NCBI RefSeq assembly: GCF_007097395.1 | Contig: NZ_VKDC01000004.1 | Location: 248,001-312,000, forward strand | Reading direction: 5' to 3' | Length of the DNA stretch: 64,000 nt | Source: Fulvivirga sp. M361 | Lineage (GTDB): Bacteria; Bacteroidota; Bacteroidia; Cytophagales; Cyclobacteriaceae | Shown here: positions 37,076 to 45,251 of the stretch, piece after piece | How positions within the stretch are numbered: the stretch's first letter is position 1 | Layout of the letters: every line of letters begins with the position of its first letter | The notes under the pieces: model-generated | Database searches by the model: none | The model's input: only the letters and a program-made list of their open reading frames with translations | What the model was told of the DNA's origin: nothing | Position numbers and translations under genes: made by a program

Positions 37076-37240
37076 ACAAACAATCGCTTGCGTCTCGCAA
37101 GTGATCACTATCACCCAGGCCTCCTGGCCGGCTTCTGTTGATCTGAACACAGTATCTCACCCCATACAAAACGTTGAAGCTTACTGCTGAACTCTTACAT
37201 GCTAATGGCCCTCAGAGTCCTCTACGGGAGACTCTGAGGT
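37076..37240 (+). repeat. Dispersed structured repeat, full copy
   Basis: The clearest copy. CTTGCG-TCT-CGCAAG hairpin (about 37086-37100), GGCCTCCTGGCC, a spacer, then CCTCAGAGT and ACTCTGAGG, a perfect 9-bp stem with a 12-base loop (about 37209-37238). It fills the gap between the HTH gene and the convergent kinase-like gene. Confidence 0.88.
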
Positions 37241-37259
37241 GGTGTGATGACGAAAAACT

Positions 37260-37814
37260 TCACACCTGCCCTTCCACCCTAACCGTCAATCGCTGCACCC
37301 CATCCTTCAACCCAAAGCCTTTAAGCCGGCCATGAATACTACGGATGTGCGCTATGGCCTTTTGCAGGTCTTGATCTTCATCGGTTTTGATGAGGTCATA
37401 TAAAGAGATGTCCGTGTCGAGTGCCAGGGTTACACTACTTTCTGTACAGGTCAGTACCACCAAGGCATAGTGCGCCTTTTTAGCCATGGCGCCGGTGAGC
37501 AGGTAGTACACAATCAGGTAGAGTTTGGCATGCTGCTCGGCAGACAGCCAGTGGCAACTGCCCGAATGGGAAAAAGAGATACGCATCTGCGGCAGGGCAG
37601 CGTCCAGGCGTTCGCAGAAATCACTCAGCCGGCCCGTGAGCCCACACTTATGCTCCATATAGGACAGTAGCTGCATTAAACTTTCAGAGACGGAGACCAT
37701 TGTCTTCAGGCCGGTGCGTACTACATCAGTCGTAACTTCATCCTGTGATTTGGGCATGTTGGTATCGGTAATACTGGTGGATGATTTGCGGTTTTCCGAA
37801 GAAGAGGTGTTCAT
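37260..37814 (-). CDS. Degenerate histidine-kinase-ATPase-like protein, module copy 2
   Basis: From the ATG at 37814 (MNTSSSENRK) the product is 184 residues; a TTG at 37838 is possible. After a polar N-terminus, residues about 35-90 (TGLKTMVSVSESLMQLLSYMEH, RLSDFCERLDAALPQ) resemble the dimerisation helices of LiaS/NarX-type kinases without the phospho-accepting His. The rest (AEQHAKLYLIVYYLLTGAMAKKA, VTLALDTDISL, AIAHIRSIHGRLKG, QRLTVRVEG) follows the HATPase strand order, but the catalytic Glu/Asn and glycine boxes are gone. It shares the pattern LDTD...A-x-x-H-[VI]-R with copy 1. It is divergent from the XRE gene at 37997 across about 180 bases. Non-catalytic signalling or binding partner is inference. 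Confidence 0.6.
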   Translation of the reverse strand: MNTSSSENRKSSTSITDTNMPKSQDEVTTDVVRTGLKTMVSVSESLMQLLSYMEHKCGLTGRLSDFCERLDAALPQMRISFSHSGSCHWLSAEQHAKLYLIVYYLLTGAMAKKAHYALVVLTCTESSVTLALDTDISLYDLIKTDEDQDLQKAIAHIRSIHGRLKGFGLKDGVQRLTVRVEGQV

Positions 37815-37961
37815 AGCTTTAGGGGTTAAATACAACAATCAAGCCTTCACAAAAGCAGTGGGCTATAGCAAAACAGAAAAAATTGAAGATTTTTTTCAAC
37901 AAAAGGCGGTTGTAATACAACACCTTCCGGTTGTACTTTCACCACCTGTCCATCACAGTGC

Positions 37962-37992
37962 TTGCCAACTCTGCCAGGGTTTAATATATTTG
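37962..37992 (+). promoter_or_regulatory. Bacteroidota-type promoter of XRE copy 2, leaderless
   Basis: TTG (37962-37964), 20 bases, TATATTTG (37985-37992), then 4 bases and ATG at 37997. The layout is the same as in copy 1 and in the 35.8-kb remnant although the intervening bases differ, which argues that the spacing is selected. Confidence 0.7.
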
Positions 37993-37996
37993 ATCC

Positions 37997-38431
37997 ATGG
38001 AAAGTACTACACATCCTCACCCCGTACACCTTGGCAGAAAGGTTATGCAGATGCGTGAATTGCTAGGCATATCGCAGGAAAGCATAGCCGGGCAGTTAGG
38101 CATCAGCCAGCAAGCTGTTTCTAAAATAGAGCAGAAAGAAGCGGTAGACGATACCACGCTAGACAGAATAGCCAAGGCATTAGGGGTAAACTCAGATGCC
38201 ATCAAAAACCTGGATGAACAAGCGACAGTTTACAACATAGTTACGAATCATGGAGCGGTCAATGAGGGAGCAATAATTGGTAATCATGGCTACAATTACC
38301 AATGTACTTTCAACCCTGTTGACAAATGGGTAGAGGCCATTGAAGACAACAAAAAGCTGTACGAAGAGCTCCTGAAAAGCGAGCGCGAAAAAGTAGCCCT
38401 ATTGGAAAAAGTACTGGATAAGCTGAAGTAA
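37997..38431 (+). CDS. XRE-family transcriptional regulator, module copy 2
   Basis: A 144-residue paralogue of the 33992-34411 protein. The helix-turn-helix lies at about residues 12-70 (VMQMRELLGISQESIAGQLGISQQAVSKIEQ), followed by IKNLDEQATVYNIVTNHG, a Gly/Asn-rich stretch, YQCTFNPVDKWVEAIEDN and a coiled coil (KKLYEELLKSEREKVALLEKVLDKL). The conserved parts are the HTH, the VYNIV and CTFNP(L/V)DK segments and the coiled coil; the middle linker varies. A precise 21-bp tandem array starts about 170 bases downstream and is a candidate binding region, which is speculation. Confidence 0.88.
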   Translation: MESTTHPHPVHLGRKVMQMRELLGISQESIAGQLGISQQAVSKIEQKEAVDDTTLDRIAKALGVNSDAIKNLDEQATVYNIVTNHGAVNEGAIIGNHGYNYQCTFNPVDKWVEAIEDNKKLYEELLKSEREKVALLEKVLDKLK

Positions 38432-38599
38432 CGCACCACCCGCCACCCGGAAAAGTCTTTCATAAGTTAACCCCCTCCCTTCTTTGAACCTTAATGCTGT
38501 AATTATCGCTACGGAAAAAGTAGCCGGGCGCAAACTGTTAAAAAAACAGTACTTAACCAGGTCAGGTATTGCATTGCAGCAAGATCAATCCATAAAAAC

Positions 38600-38860
38600 G
38601 CTGTACAAAATCACTAAAGGTCGGTACAAAATCATTTTGCCGCACTGAAAAATCATTCTGCCGCATCAAAATATGACAAAGACGCATACTAATATCATGC
38701 TGCCGCATCCGGAAATAGCACTGCGGCACCCGAAAATCACAAAGCCGCATGAAAAGATCATTGCGCTGCGCCCGGAAAAGACATTGCGGCATACAAAAAC
38801 CGCAACGCCGCATACCAAAAGTATAAAACGGCACGCACCCACAGCAAAGGTGCACCGCTG
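38600..38860. repeat. 21-bp tandem array, about 12 units, no indels
   Basis: A CCGCAT-type core recurs at 38640, 38661, 38682, 38703, 38724, 38745, 38766, 38787, 38808, 38829 and 38850, always exactly 21 bases apart; the unit at 38604/38625 (TACAAAATCA) is shared at the left end. Core variants are CCGCAC, CCGCAT, ACGCAT, CGGCAC, CTGCGC and CGGCAT, so the TGCSGCA core is close to self-complementary. The spacer is A-rich (AAAATCAT). On the minus strand the array reads as heptapeptides (MRQNDFS, MRLCHIL, MRQHDIS, MRLCDFR) inside a 114-codon open frame (38562-38906). Confidence 0.88.
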
Positions 38861-38932
38861 AGGCACTCCGCCTCTGCCCGGCACCATAAAAACAACCCAT
38901 AATCAATGTTTAACCCTTAATGATTTAGTACA

Positions 38933-39061
38933 ATGAACAACACACTAGAAAGTCAACTGCTTTTCGCACAAAACGCTATCGTCAACGCGCTCAACTACAA
39001 AGAGATGAAAATTCTGCCTGCCGAATTCGGCTACAACGAAGCTCGCTTAAATGAAGTTTAA
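38933..39061 (+). pseudogene. Truncated N-terminal gene fragment
   Basis: ATG at 38933 opens a 42-codon frame (MNNTLESQLLFAQNAIVNAL ... EFGYNEARLNEV) that stops at once. The EFGY(N/D)EARL ending is what I recall from the start of longer Bacteroidota hypothetical proteins of roughly 200 residues, so this looks like a gene cut short by a stop or deletion. A stand-alone small protein is the alternative. Confidence 0.45.
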
Positions 39062-39202
39062 ATACCTGACCCTGTGGCTTGGAGGTAGGGTTCTATGACT
39101 TTCAGCAGAAGGTCTGCTTTAAAGACAGTTTGTTACATTATTCGTAAATATCAAAACACTTGAAAACACAATGGGTTCTATTTACAAGTTGTGCTGTATT
39201 AA

Positions 39203-39697
39203 ATGAAGAAAGAGTTAATCATATCAACTGACCATACTTTGGGCGGTTCTCCTCGTTTAGAGGGAAGGCGGTTGGACGTCAGACACGTGATATGGGGAAT
39301 TACAGAATTTGATCATGGGGACATGCAATCCTATCAGGATAATTTTGAAGTTACCACTGATGAGATCAGACATGCAATAATGTACTGCAAAGATCAGATC
39401 TGTGAATTACAAGATGTTCCTCAATCCTGCAATGGTTGCAGCAAAAGGTTCAGAAAAGATACTGAAACCTGGGAAGAATACTTGAAGGAAATGGGAGGAA
39501 TAGAAAATATTGAAACAGACGGTGATCCGATCATTACATTAGGGGGGGATTCAATCCTACCTGGAGAATTAGAAGATCATAAGAAAGATTTTGAGGGAGT
39601 GAATAGTTGGGAAACCGCCCGGAAACTACACCTGAAATTAAAAGATCAACTCAACCTGCCCGCATCATATGAACAGATAATTGATGAAATAAATTGA
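39203..39697 (+). CDS. DUF433 domain protein
   Basis: A 164-residue product. Residues about 5-75 (IISTDHTLGGSPRLEGRRLDVRHVIWGITEF, VTTDEIRHAIMYCKDQICEL) follow the DUF433 pattern, a small winged-helix-like domain often in VapB-type antitoxins. The rest carries CNGCSKRF and an acidic C-terminal region not typical of an antitoxin. No PIN-domain toxin is adjacent. It may work as an orphan DNA-binding protein; function not assigned. Confidence 0.7.
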   Translation: MKKELIISTDHTLGGSPRLEGRRLDVRHVIWGITEFDHGDMQSYQDNFEVTTDEIRHAIMYCKDQICELQDVPQSCNGCSKRFRKDTETWEEYLKEMGGIENIETDGDPIITLGGDSILPGELEDHKKDFEGVNSWETARKLHLKLKDQLNLPASYEQIIDEIN

Positions 39698-40427
39698 AAA
39701 ATATCGGTACCCAAACATTATGTAAAAATGCCCCCACCAGAACATTTGTAATGTGATCTGTCATAGTTTAAAAAGGTGGTAAATTATTCCATTTGCCTTA
39801 GCAAAGAACGCTACAGCATCGTCCTGAAAATAATGCAAGGCTGGTAGCATTAAAAATGCCGAAATGAAAGGGAATGTAAGCTCATAAGCTTTGCTGAAAA
39901 TCGGCACGCTTTACAAAAGCACGCCAGCGGGGTTTCTTCTATTTAAGTTTTTTCAATAATTCTTTAATAAGATTTTCCTTATTTAAGTTTTTACATATTT
40001 TCTTAATTAAGAACTGCATTTGATTAAAAATCAAGGAAAGAACAATCTGCGAGTCAGTCAATTGGCAGAGATTTAGGGTGAAAAAAGCGTAGCCCATCTT
40101 CCGAAGTCTTACGGAGGGCAGCAGCCCCTCATTCAGGGGTTTTCATATTATCGCAATTAGCTTTTCATTTACAAAGTCATCTCGCAAAGTAGTAAAGACA
40201 TCTTACCATGTAGAAAGAATGTGGCGGACTTGCTATGGGGCAAAGATTTCTTCGCTTTGCTACGAAATGACTAACTCATAATAATGCGCATATAAAATCC
40301 GGAAGTCATCTCGCAGGGATCCTTTCAGCAGCAAAGACCATCTGAGAATGCTTTAACGACCTGAATGTTAAGTTTTACCATAGGCATCTTTACCCTGCTG
40401 CAAATCCATACCGATGACTTTCTTGCA
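39698..40427. other. Intergenic region with short repeats near a GIY-YIG pseudogene
   Basis: About 730 bases without an intact gene. An AT-rich part (39950-40030) has repeated TATTTAAGTTTTT segments. AAGTCATCTCGCA occurs twice (near 40173 and 40303), and ATTTCTTCGCTTTGCTACGAAATGACT near 40247 is a partial palindrome. Short elements of this type often surround small GIY-YIG genes in this phylum. Confidence 0.5.
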
Positions 40428-40753
40428 TTAACGAGCTGTCACATCAGGGTGGGGCGGCCAATCCGTTATTTCATTATTAAGAAAATACCAATCAGGATTT
40501 TGAGTAGCTATGAGCGCTTCTTTTTTAGCACGGGTCCAATTTTAATTTCCTTTTCTCTTTCAATGGCACCCATCGCAGTATGATGCTCTTCGAAATAAAT
40601 CAGGTGATAACAGAAATACCTTCCGGCTAAAGTTTTCGAATGACCACGATTTAAATAATGTTCAATTATTCTGGACGCTAAATCATTGGTCATCCCGGTG
40701 TACAATACCTTTTTCTTCGGATTCGTTACGATATACACAAAAAACGATTTCAC
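40428..40753 (-). pseudogene. GIY-YIG endonuclease-family gene, frameshifted
   Basis: From the GTG at 40753 the frame reads MKSFFVYIVTNPKKKVLYTGMTNDL, with the VYI...YTG core of GIY-YIG proteins, the conserved HxxGHSKTLAGRYF-like segment and IEREKEIK. Then it changes: the open frame continues GPVLKKKRS and stops at about 40510, but the +1 frame continues WTRAKKEALIATQNPDW to a stop at 40428, which is the normal family C-terminus. One A missing from the run before TTGG (near 40543) explains it. Either the gene is dead or the base call is wrong. Confidence 0.8.
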
Positions 40754-40789
40754 GATAATGAATATAGACTTTGACTTGCTTTGCTGCAA

Positions 40790-41065
40790 GGATTCCTATG
40801 GATGACTTCGTGGTTTTAAGAACGATTCTGCGCATTTAAGTCATGCCGCAGGCAACTTTGCCATCCTTACAAATATCGAATAGTTTCTTGAAGTACTGCT
40901 TTCTTTATGGTAAAGATCACCTCCAACTGGTCCGCTTTTGCAAAGCGGATCAAGCAGTGATCCCACACAGAGATCGCCAGCATTTCCAATGCGGGTTTTA
41001 GAAACTCCGTACATCTTAAAAAGTATGACCTGCTTTTCGTATGCCTCTCTGGCAGCATAAAAAGC
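40790..41065. other. Short intergenic region
   Basis: No gene supported. It carries further TGACTTGCTTTGCTGCAAGG-like inverted pieces near 40770-40800 and AAGTCATGCCGCAGG near 40840, similar to the short elements on the other side of the GIY-YIG pseudogene. Confidence 0.4.
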
Positions 41066-43597
41066 CTACCAAAAAACCCTGAAAACAAAATTAGGTGTAA
41101 TACCCAATGAATATATCCGCGTATCAATGAGCTCATTTTCCAATGAAGGCGTGGTGCGGAATTCACGATTGAGCAGGTTTTGCCGGTCGTAAAGATTGAA
41201 CACCGAAATGCCTGCACGGTACTTCACATTCTGATTTTTATTCAAATGAAATTCATAAACCGCCGACAGGTCCAGGCGATGGTACACGGGAAGGGTGGCT
41301 TCATTGATCTCGTCATACACTATGGTGAGAGGGCCGTTGCTGTTGTCACTCTCCGTTACATTGGTGAAGGATTTACCGGTATGCCATTGCCAGCCGAGAG
41401 ACAGGTGGAGGTTCCCAACGTCATAAAAATGGGACCATTTAATGGTGTGTTCGATGTTCCAGTTACCAGGAAAGGGCTCATTATCATTGAGCCCAAAGAA
41501 CTTATTTTCCGAAAACAAGTACGAATACCCCAGCCAGGTTTTGTATTTATTGAACTGCCGCTTGACAAAAAGATCTACCCCCTTAATATCACTCGCTCCT
41601 ATCCTGTATTCATTATCTACCGGGTTGAGAAAACCAAACGTAAGCGAAGTAATGCCATCGATCCGTTTGAGATAGGCCTCTGCATCAATAAGCCAGTTCT
41701 TTTGATCGAATAAAACCCCTGATGTGAACTGGTAACTGTCGATGATCGGGAAATTATCGTCAGATGAAAGTGTCCAGACCTGGTTTTCAAGGGACAGGTC
41801 ACTAACTACTGACTCCCGGATCTGGCTTACGGTCTGACTCCTGTACTCCATAGAGGCTGTCAGGTGCAGTGCATCTGACATCGATTGTTTGACCGAAAGC
41901 CTGGGCTCGATAAATACTTCATCAAGGTCCACATAGGTATTACAGCGGATCCCTGCCACCATCCTTGTCTTTTCGGTTGAAAATTCATATTCCGCATAAA
42001 TGGCATGTGTAGTAAGTTCAGCGTCATCATCGTCCAGCACCAGGTTATAAAGTGGCGTTCTGTTCTCAAAAGCATACTGTATACGGTTATGAGAAAACTG
42101 GTATCCTGATAAAAATGTACTCCTCTTTGACAGAGGAAAAGCAGCATTTACATTAAATCCGTTATCCCTGACACGATTTTTTTTCGAAGCTATGTCCGTA
42201 GTATCATTTTTTGTGCTTTGGAACTCATAATTCAACTGATACCGGGTAATGTAAGCATCTATATCCAGTTGAAATTTTTCCGCACTGTGTTGCCATCGCA
42301 AGCCATAGCCTTCATTTTCTGTTTTTAGGATATCGTTAAACCTCCGGTCCTGGTCGGTAGAAGCAAAATCCAGATCATCCTTACTATATAGCATATTCAT
42401 AGTGAAGAGGTCTCGCTTTCCGGGGCGGAAAATGACTTTTGTATTATAATCGTTGAAGAAAAAGTTATTGTCTGCCTGTTGATTATCTGCGTTTGACCCC
42501 TGAACAATTTTCGTGTTTTGAAAGACACGGTCGGAGAACTGATGATATGTGAAGGTTTCCAGGTAGTCGTTGTAAGACCTTCTGCCGGAAAGCTGGACCG
42601 AAAGCTTGTCCCTGACCAGGGGTATATCTACATAGGCATCTCCATAGATCATATTGAACCCCGCCCCGCCGGAAATTTTCTCCACAACATCTTCACTGCT
42701 CTCAATATCGATCACGGAAGAAACACGGTCGCCATATTTGGCGCTTGTCCCGTTTTTAATGAAAGTGACTTCTTTGGTGATATACGGGTTGAAGGCTGAA
42801 AGCATCCCGAAAAAATGTCCCTGACTATACGTTTTTATCCCGTTCCATCGCACCAGATTGAAGTCCGGCGAACCGCCCCGAACAAAAATGCCCGAAGCTG
42901 TTTCAAAAGGACTGCTTACTCCCGGAGCCTGCTGCAGGCTTTGCAGCACATCAGGCTCTACTAGCCCGGGTAAAACCTTCAGCTCTTCCGGCATTATCCG
43001 TAACAATTGGTTTCTTTTGGATATGCCTACAGCCATATAGTCACTAATGACCACCCCCTCTAACACAGAAACGGAATCGGCCAAGGTAATGCCTAAACAG
43101 ACTACATTGAACATTTCCCGGGCCTTACTTCGCCGGTTGACATACCCTAAATGATGAATGCTTAATTCCTCCTCATAAGGGACCGCTTCCATTTCAAAAT
43201 AACCCGAGTCATTTGTGACCATACCCGTGCCGGACTGCACGGCCAGTACAGTGGCCCCGGCCAGTGGCTGCCCATCTTCACTTAAAATGTAAGCACAAAT
43301 GTCAATGCGGTCTGCCGGGGTGAAAGGGCGTATTACGATATAGCTTTTATCCACCCTTTCAAATTTCAGGTGGGTCTGTTTTTCCAAAAGAGGTAAAATG
43401 GTTTCTTCAGACCGTGACAGTTCAACACTTAATGAAACCCTTTTATCATAGATCAACTGATCGGCAAAGGAAAAGCTGATGTTATAGCGTTGTTCCAGGT
43501 CGGGTATTACGTCGCGTAAAGGCCGATCCTCAAATTGCTGGGAAAGGCAATAGCATTGCACACCAAAAAAGCATATCACCCAGCAAAACAACTTCAT
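41066..43597 (-). CDS. TonB-dependent receptor with STN signalling domain
   Basis: The 843-residue outer-membrane protein has a signal peptide (ends CLSQ), a secretin/TonB N-terminal domain (about 20-95, FEDRPLRDVIPDLEQRYNISF), a carboxypeptidase-regulatory-like beta domain (about 98-165, YILSEDGQPLAGATV), a plug (about 170-290, LQQAPGVSSPFETASGIFVRGGSPDFNLVRWNGI) and a beta-barrel. The STN domain interacts with FecR-type anti-sigma factors, and the gene lies 3 bases after such a gene. The layout is FecA-like in architecture, but the ligand is unknown; iron-siderophore and oligosaccharide or peptide uptake are all possible. Confidence 0.93.
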   Translation of the reverse strand: MKLFCWVICFFGVQCYCLSQQFEDRPLRDVIPDLEQRYNISFSFADQLIYDKRVSLSVELSRSEETILPLLEKQTHLKFERVDKSYIVIRPFTPADRIDICAYILSEDGQPLAGATVLAVQSGTGMVTNDSGYFEMEAVPYEEELSIHHLGYVNRRSKAREMFNVVCLGITLADSVSVLEGVVISDYMAVGISKRNQLLRIMPEELKVLPGLVEPDVLQSLQQAPGVSSPFETASGIFVRGGSPDFNLVRWNGIKTYSQGHFFGMLSAFNPYITKEVTFIKNGTSAKYGDRVSSVIDIESSEDVVEKISGGAGFNMIYGDAYVDIPLVRDKLSVQLSGRRSYNDYLETFTYHQFSDRVFQNTKIVQGSNADNQQADNNFFFNDYNTKVIFRPGKRDLFTMNMLYSKDDLDFASTDQDRRFNDILKTENEGYGLRWQHSAEKFQLDIDAYITRYQLNYEFQSTKNDTTDIASKKNRVRDNGFNVNAAFPLSKRSTFLSGYQFSHNRIQYAFENRTPLYNLVLDDDDAELTTHAIYAEYEFSTEKTRMVAGIRCNTYVDLDEVFIEPRLSVKQSMSDALHLTASMEYRSQTVSQIRESVVSDLSLENQVWTLSSDDNFPIIDSYQFTSGVLFDQKNWLIDAEAYLKRIDGITSLTFGFLNPVDNEYRIGASDIKGVDLFVKRQFNKYKTWLGYSYLFSENKFFGLNDNEPFPGNWNIEHTIKWSHFYDVGNLHLSLGWQWHTGKSFTNVTESDNSNGPLTIVYDEINEATLPVYHRLDLSAVYEFHLNKNQNVKYRAGISVFNLYDRQNLLNREFRTTPSLENELIDTRIYSLGITPNFVFRVFW

Positions 43598-43600
43598 AAA

Positions 43601-44515
43601 TCAATCCTTCAGCAGGACGGTTCCGTCATTCCTGATTTCGTATTCGATCAGCAAAGCCCCCATTACAACATCCAGTGCTACGTTCACATCGCTATGTGGA
43701 AAACTCCCGGTATAAAGCTGTTCTGCCGGTAATTGATCATATACAAAGTCCACATTGAACTGATTTTCCAGAGCCATTAACACATATTTGACCGGCATAC
43801 TTTTAAAACGACTTTCACGGGACGCCCAGCCCGGAGCGTTCTCTTTTATTACGGATAAAGACTCCGAGCCATCCAATGACCTGAAGTGGTCACCCGGTTT
43901 CAGAATGTGCTCACTGTGAGATGTTACTACTTTTACTTTACCTTCATAGCATGTGACTGTCAGCAGACCGTTCATGGACTGCACATTGAATTCCGTGCCC
44001 AGAACACTGACCTCACCATGACTGGTGCTTACCGTAAATGTGTTACCCGATGCCACTTTAAAATACGCCTCTCCAGCCAGCTCAATTTTTCTTTGCTCCT
44101 GCCAGTTTTGAGAGTTATAAACCGCCTCGCTCCGGGCATTTAACCGCATGTCCGAGCCATCGGGCAAGGTGATCGCCATTTGTTCGCCATAGTCTGTGCT
44201 CACCAGTGTATCCCGTGTGTAGAAATAAAAGAAACAGGCCAGTAGTGTGACCGTAGCCGCAATACCATAGCCCCAAAGCTTAACCGTTCTGGCATGCGAT
44301 GCCTCGCGTGTAGCATTAGTAGCCTGCCTTCCTGATTTAACCCGGGACAGTATACTGTCCGTATCAAACTCCTCGGCCATAATATGACCTGAAGCCTTTA
44401 CGATCTTCTGATAGGACCTGTAGTCATCACTGGCTTCAAACTCCTTTCGCTCCTCTTCCGTCAGATCGTTATTAAGCCACCGGGCTAAAAAAGTATCGTC
44501 TCTGTTTTCGTTCAT
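43601..44515 (-). CDS. FecR-family anti-sigma factor
   Basis: A 304-residue protein with a cytoplasmic N-terminal domain (ARWLNNDLTEEERKEF), one transmembrane helix (about residues 80-98) and a periplasmic FecR domain (YGEQMAITLPDGSDMRLNARSEAVYNSQNW, VLGTEFNV, YEGKVKV). The C-terminal part (PVKYVLMALENQFNVDFVYDQL) resembles an STN-like domain, common in Bacteroidota FecR proteins. It receives the signal from the receptor encoded next to it and controls the sigma factor encoded upstream. Confidence 0.93.
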   Translation of the reverse strand: MNENRDDTFLARWLNNDLTEEERKEFEASDDYRSYQKIVKASGHIMAEEFDTDSILSRVKSGRQATNATREASHARTVKLWGYGIAATVTLLACFFYFYTRDTLVSTDYGEQMAITLPDGSDMRLNARSEAVYNSQNWQEQRKIELAGEAYFKVASGNTFTVSTSHGEVSVLGTEFNVQSMNGLLTVTCYEGKVKVVTSHSEHILKPGDHFRSLDGSESLSVIKENAPGWASRESRFKSMPVKYVLMALENQFNVDFVYDQLPAEQLYTGSFPHSDVNVALDVVMGALLIEYEIRNDGTVLLKD

Positions 44516-44573
44516 TTTCTACTGGTCTTGTAGGTGTAACGTTTATCGGTGAAGATCACCCTACCCCCTCTGG

Positions 44574-45092
44574 CTAAAGATCACCGATCCGGTCTTTTAT
44601 TTTTTTCAATGCTTTATGCATAAGTTTCTCCACGGCTTTGACTGACACTTCCATAATTTCAGCTATTTCCCTGTAGGTCTTTTTCTCCACCCTGTTCAGC
44701 AGGTATGCCGCCCGCTGTTTTTCAGGTAATGACGCAATGGCATCCGTCAGTTTTTCCATAAATTCCTTTTCGAGGATCTGGTATTCCGGAGACTCATTGT
44801 TCACATTATTCAGCTCCACGGCCTGTTCACGATACCTGAGTTTTACCTGGTCGTGCCTTTTAACGCTCACAAAAAGATTAGACGCCACCGTGTAAATAAA
44901 ACTTCTGGCCTTTTCCAGGGGCACTTCGGCGCATTGCTGCCAAAGTTTGGAAAAGGTCTCCTGGACAATGTCCTGGGCCTGCTCACGATCTCCAAAACGG
45001 TAATATAAGTAACTGGCAAGTGACTTTACCTGGTCCTTGAAGAAGGCATCAAATTCTGATTCATCGCACAGCGTTTTTTTAGGATCAGGCAT
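44574..45092 (-). CDS. ECF sigma factor of the FecI type
   Basis: A 172-residue sigma-70 factor. Region 2: FKDQVKSLASYLYYRFGDREQAQDIVQETFSKLWQQ; region 4: ASLPEKQRAAYLLNRVEKKTYREIAEIMEVSVKAVEKLMHKALKKIK. It is the first gene of the fecI-fecR-receptor order on the minus strand, with 58 bases to fecR. It is expected to transcribe this operon and perhaps the divergent lipoprotein genes starting 160 bases away. Confidence 0.93.
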   Translation of the reverse strand: MPDPKKTLCDESEFDAFFKDQVKSLASYLYYRFGDREQAQDIVQETFSKLWQQCAEVPLEKARSFIYTVASNLFVSVKRHDQVKLRYREQAVELNNVNNESPEYQILEKEFMEKLTDAIASLPEKQRAAYLLNRVEKKTYREIAEIMEVSVKAVEKLMHKALKKIKDRIGDL

Positions 45093-45251
45093 AGGCTACA
45101 TGAAAGGGTTTAAAACTATCGGTTTTTTCCTTCTTCACAAATCTTAAAAAAATATTTGAACAGGGGGGTAGGGTATTGTTTCCGTAAGCGCGTTTCATGT
45201 CCGAAGTGGGAAAATGCCATTTCTGATTTTTTAAACAAAACCAATAGAACA

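Noticed and set aside
38600-38860. CRISPR array
   Set aside because: Units are a continuous 21-bp degenerate tandem without unique spacers, and no cas genes are near.
38562-38906. 114-codon minus-strand frame as a gene
   Set aside because: The heptapeptide pattern follows from the 21-bp array; there is no start context or family match. I report the array and leave coding open.
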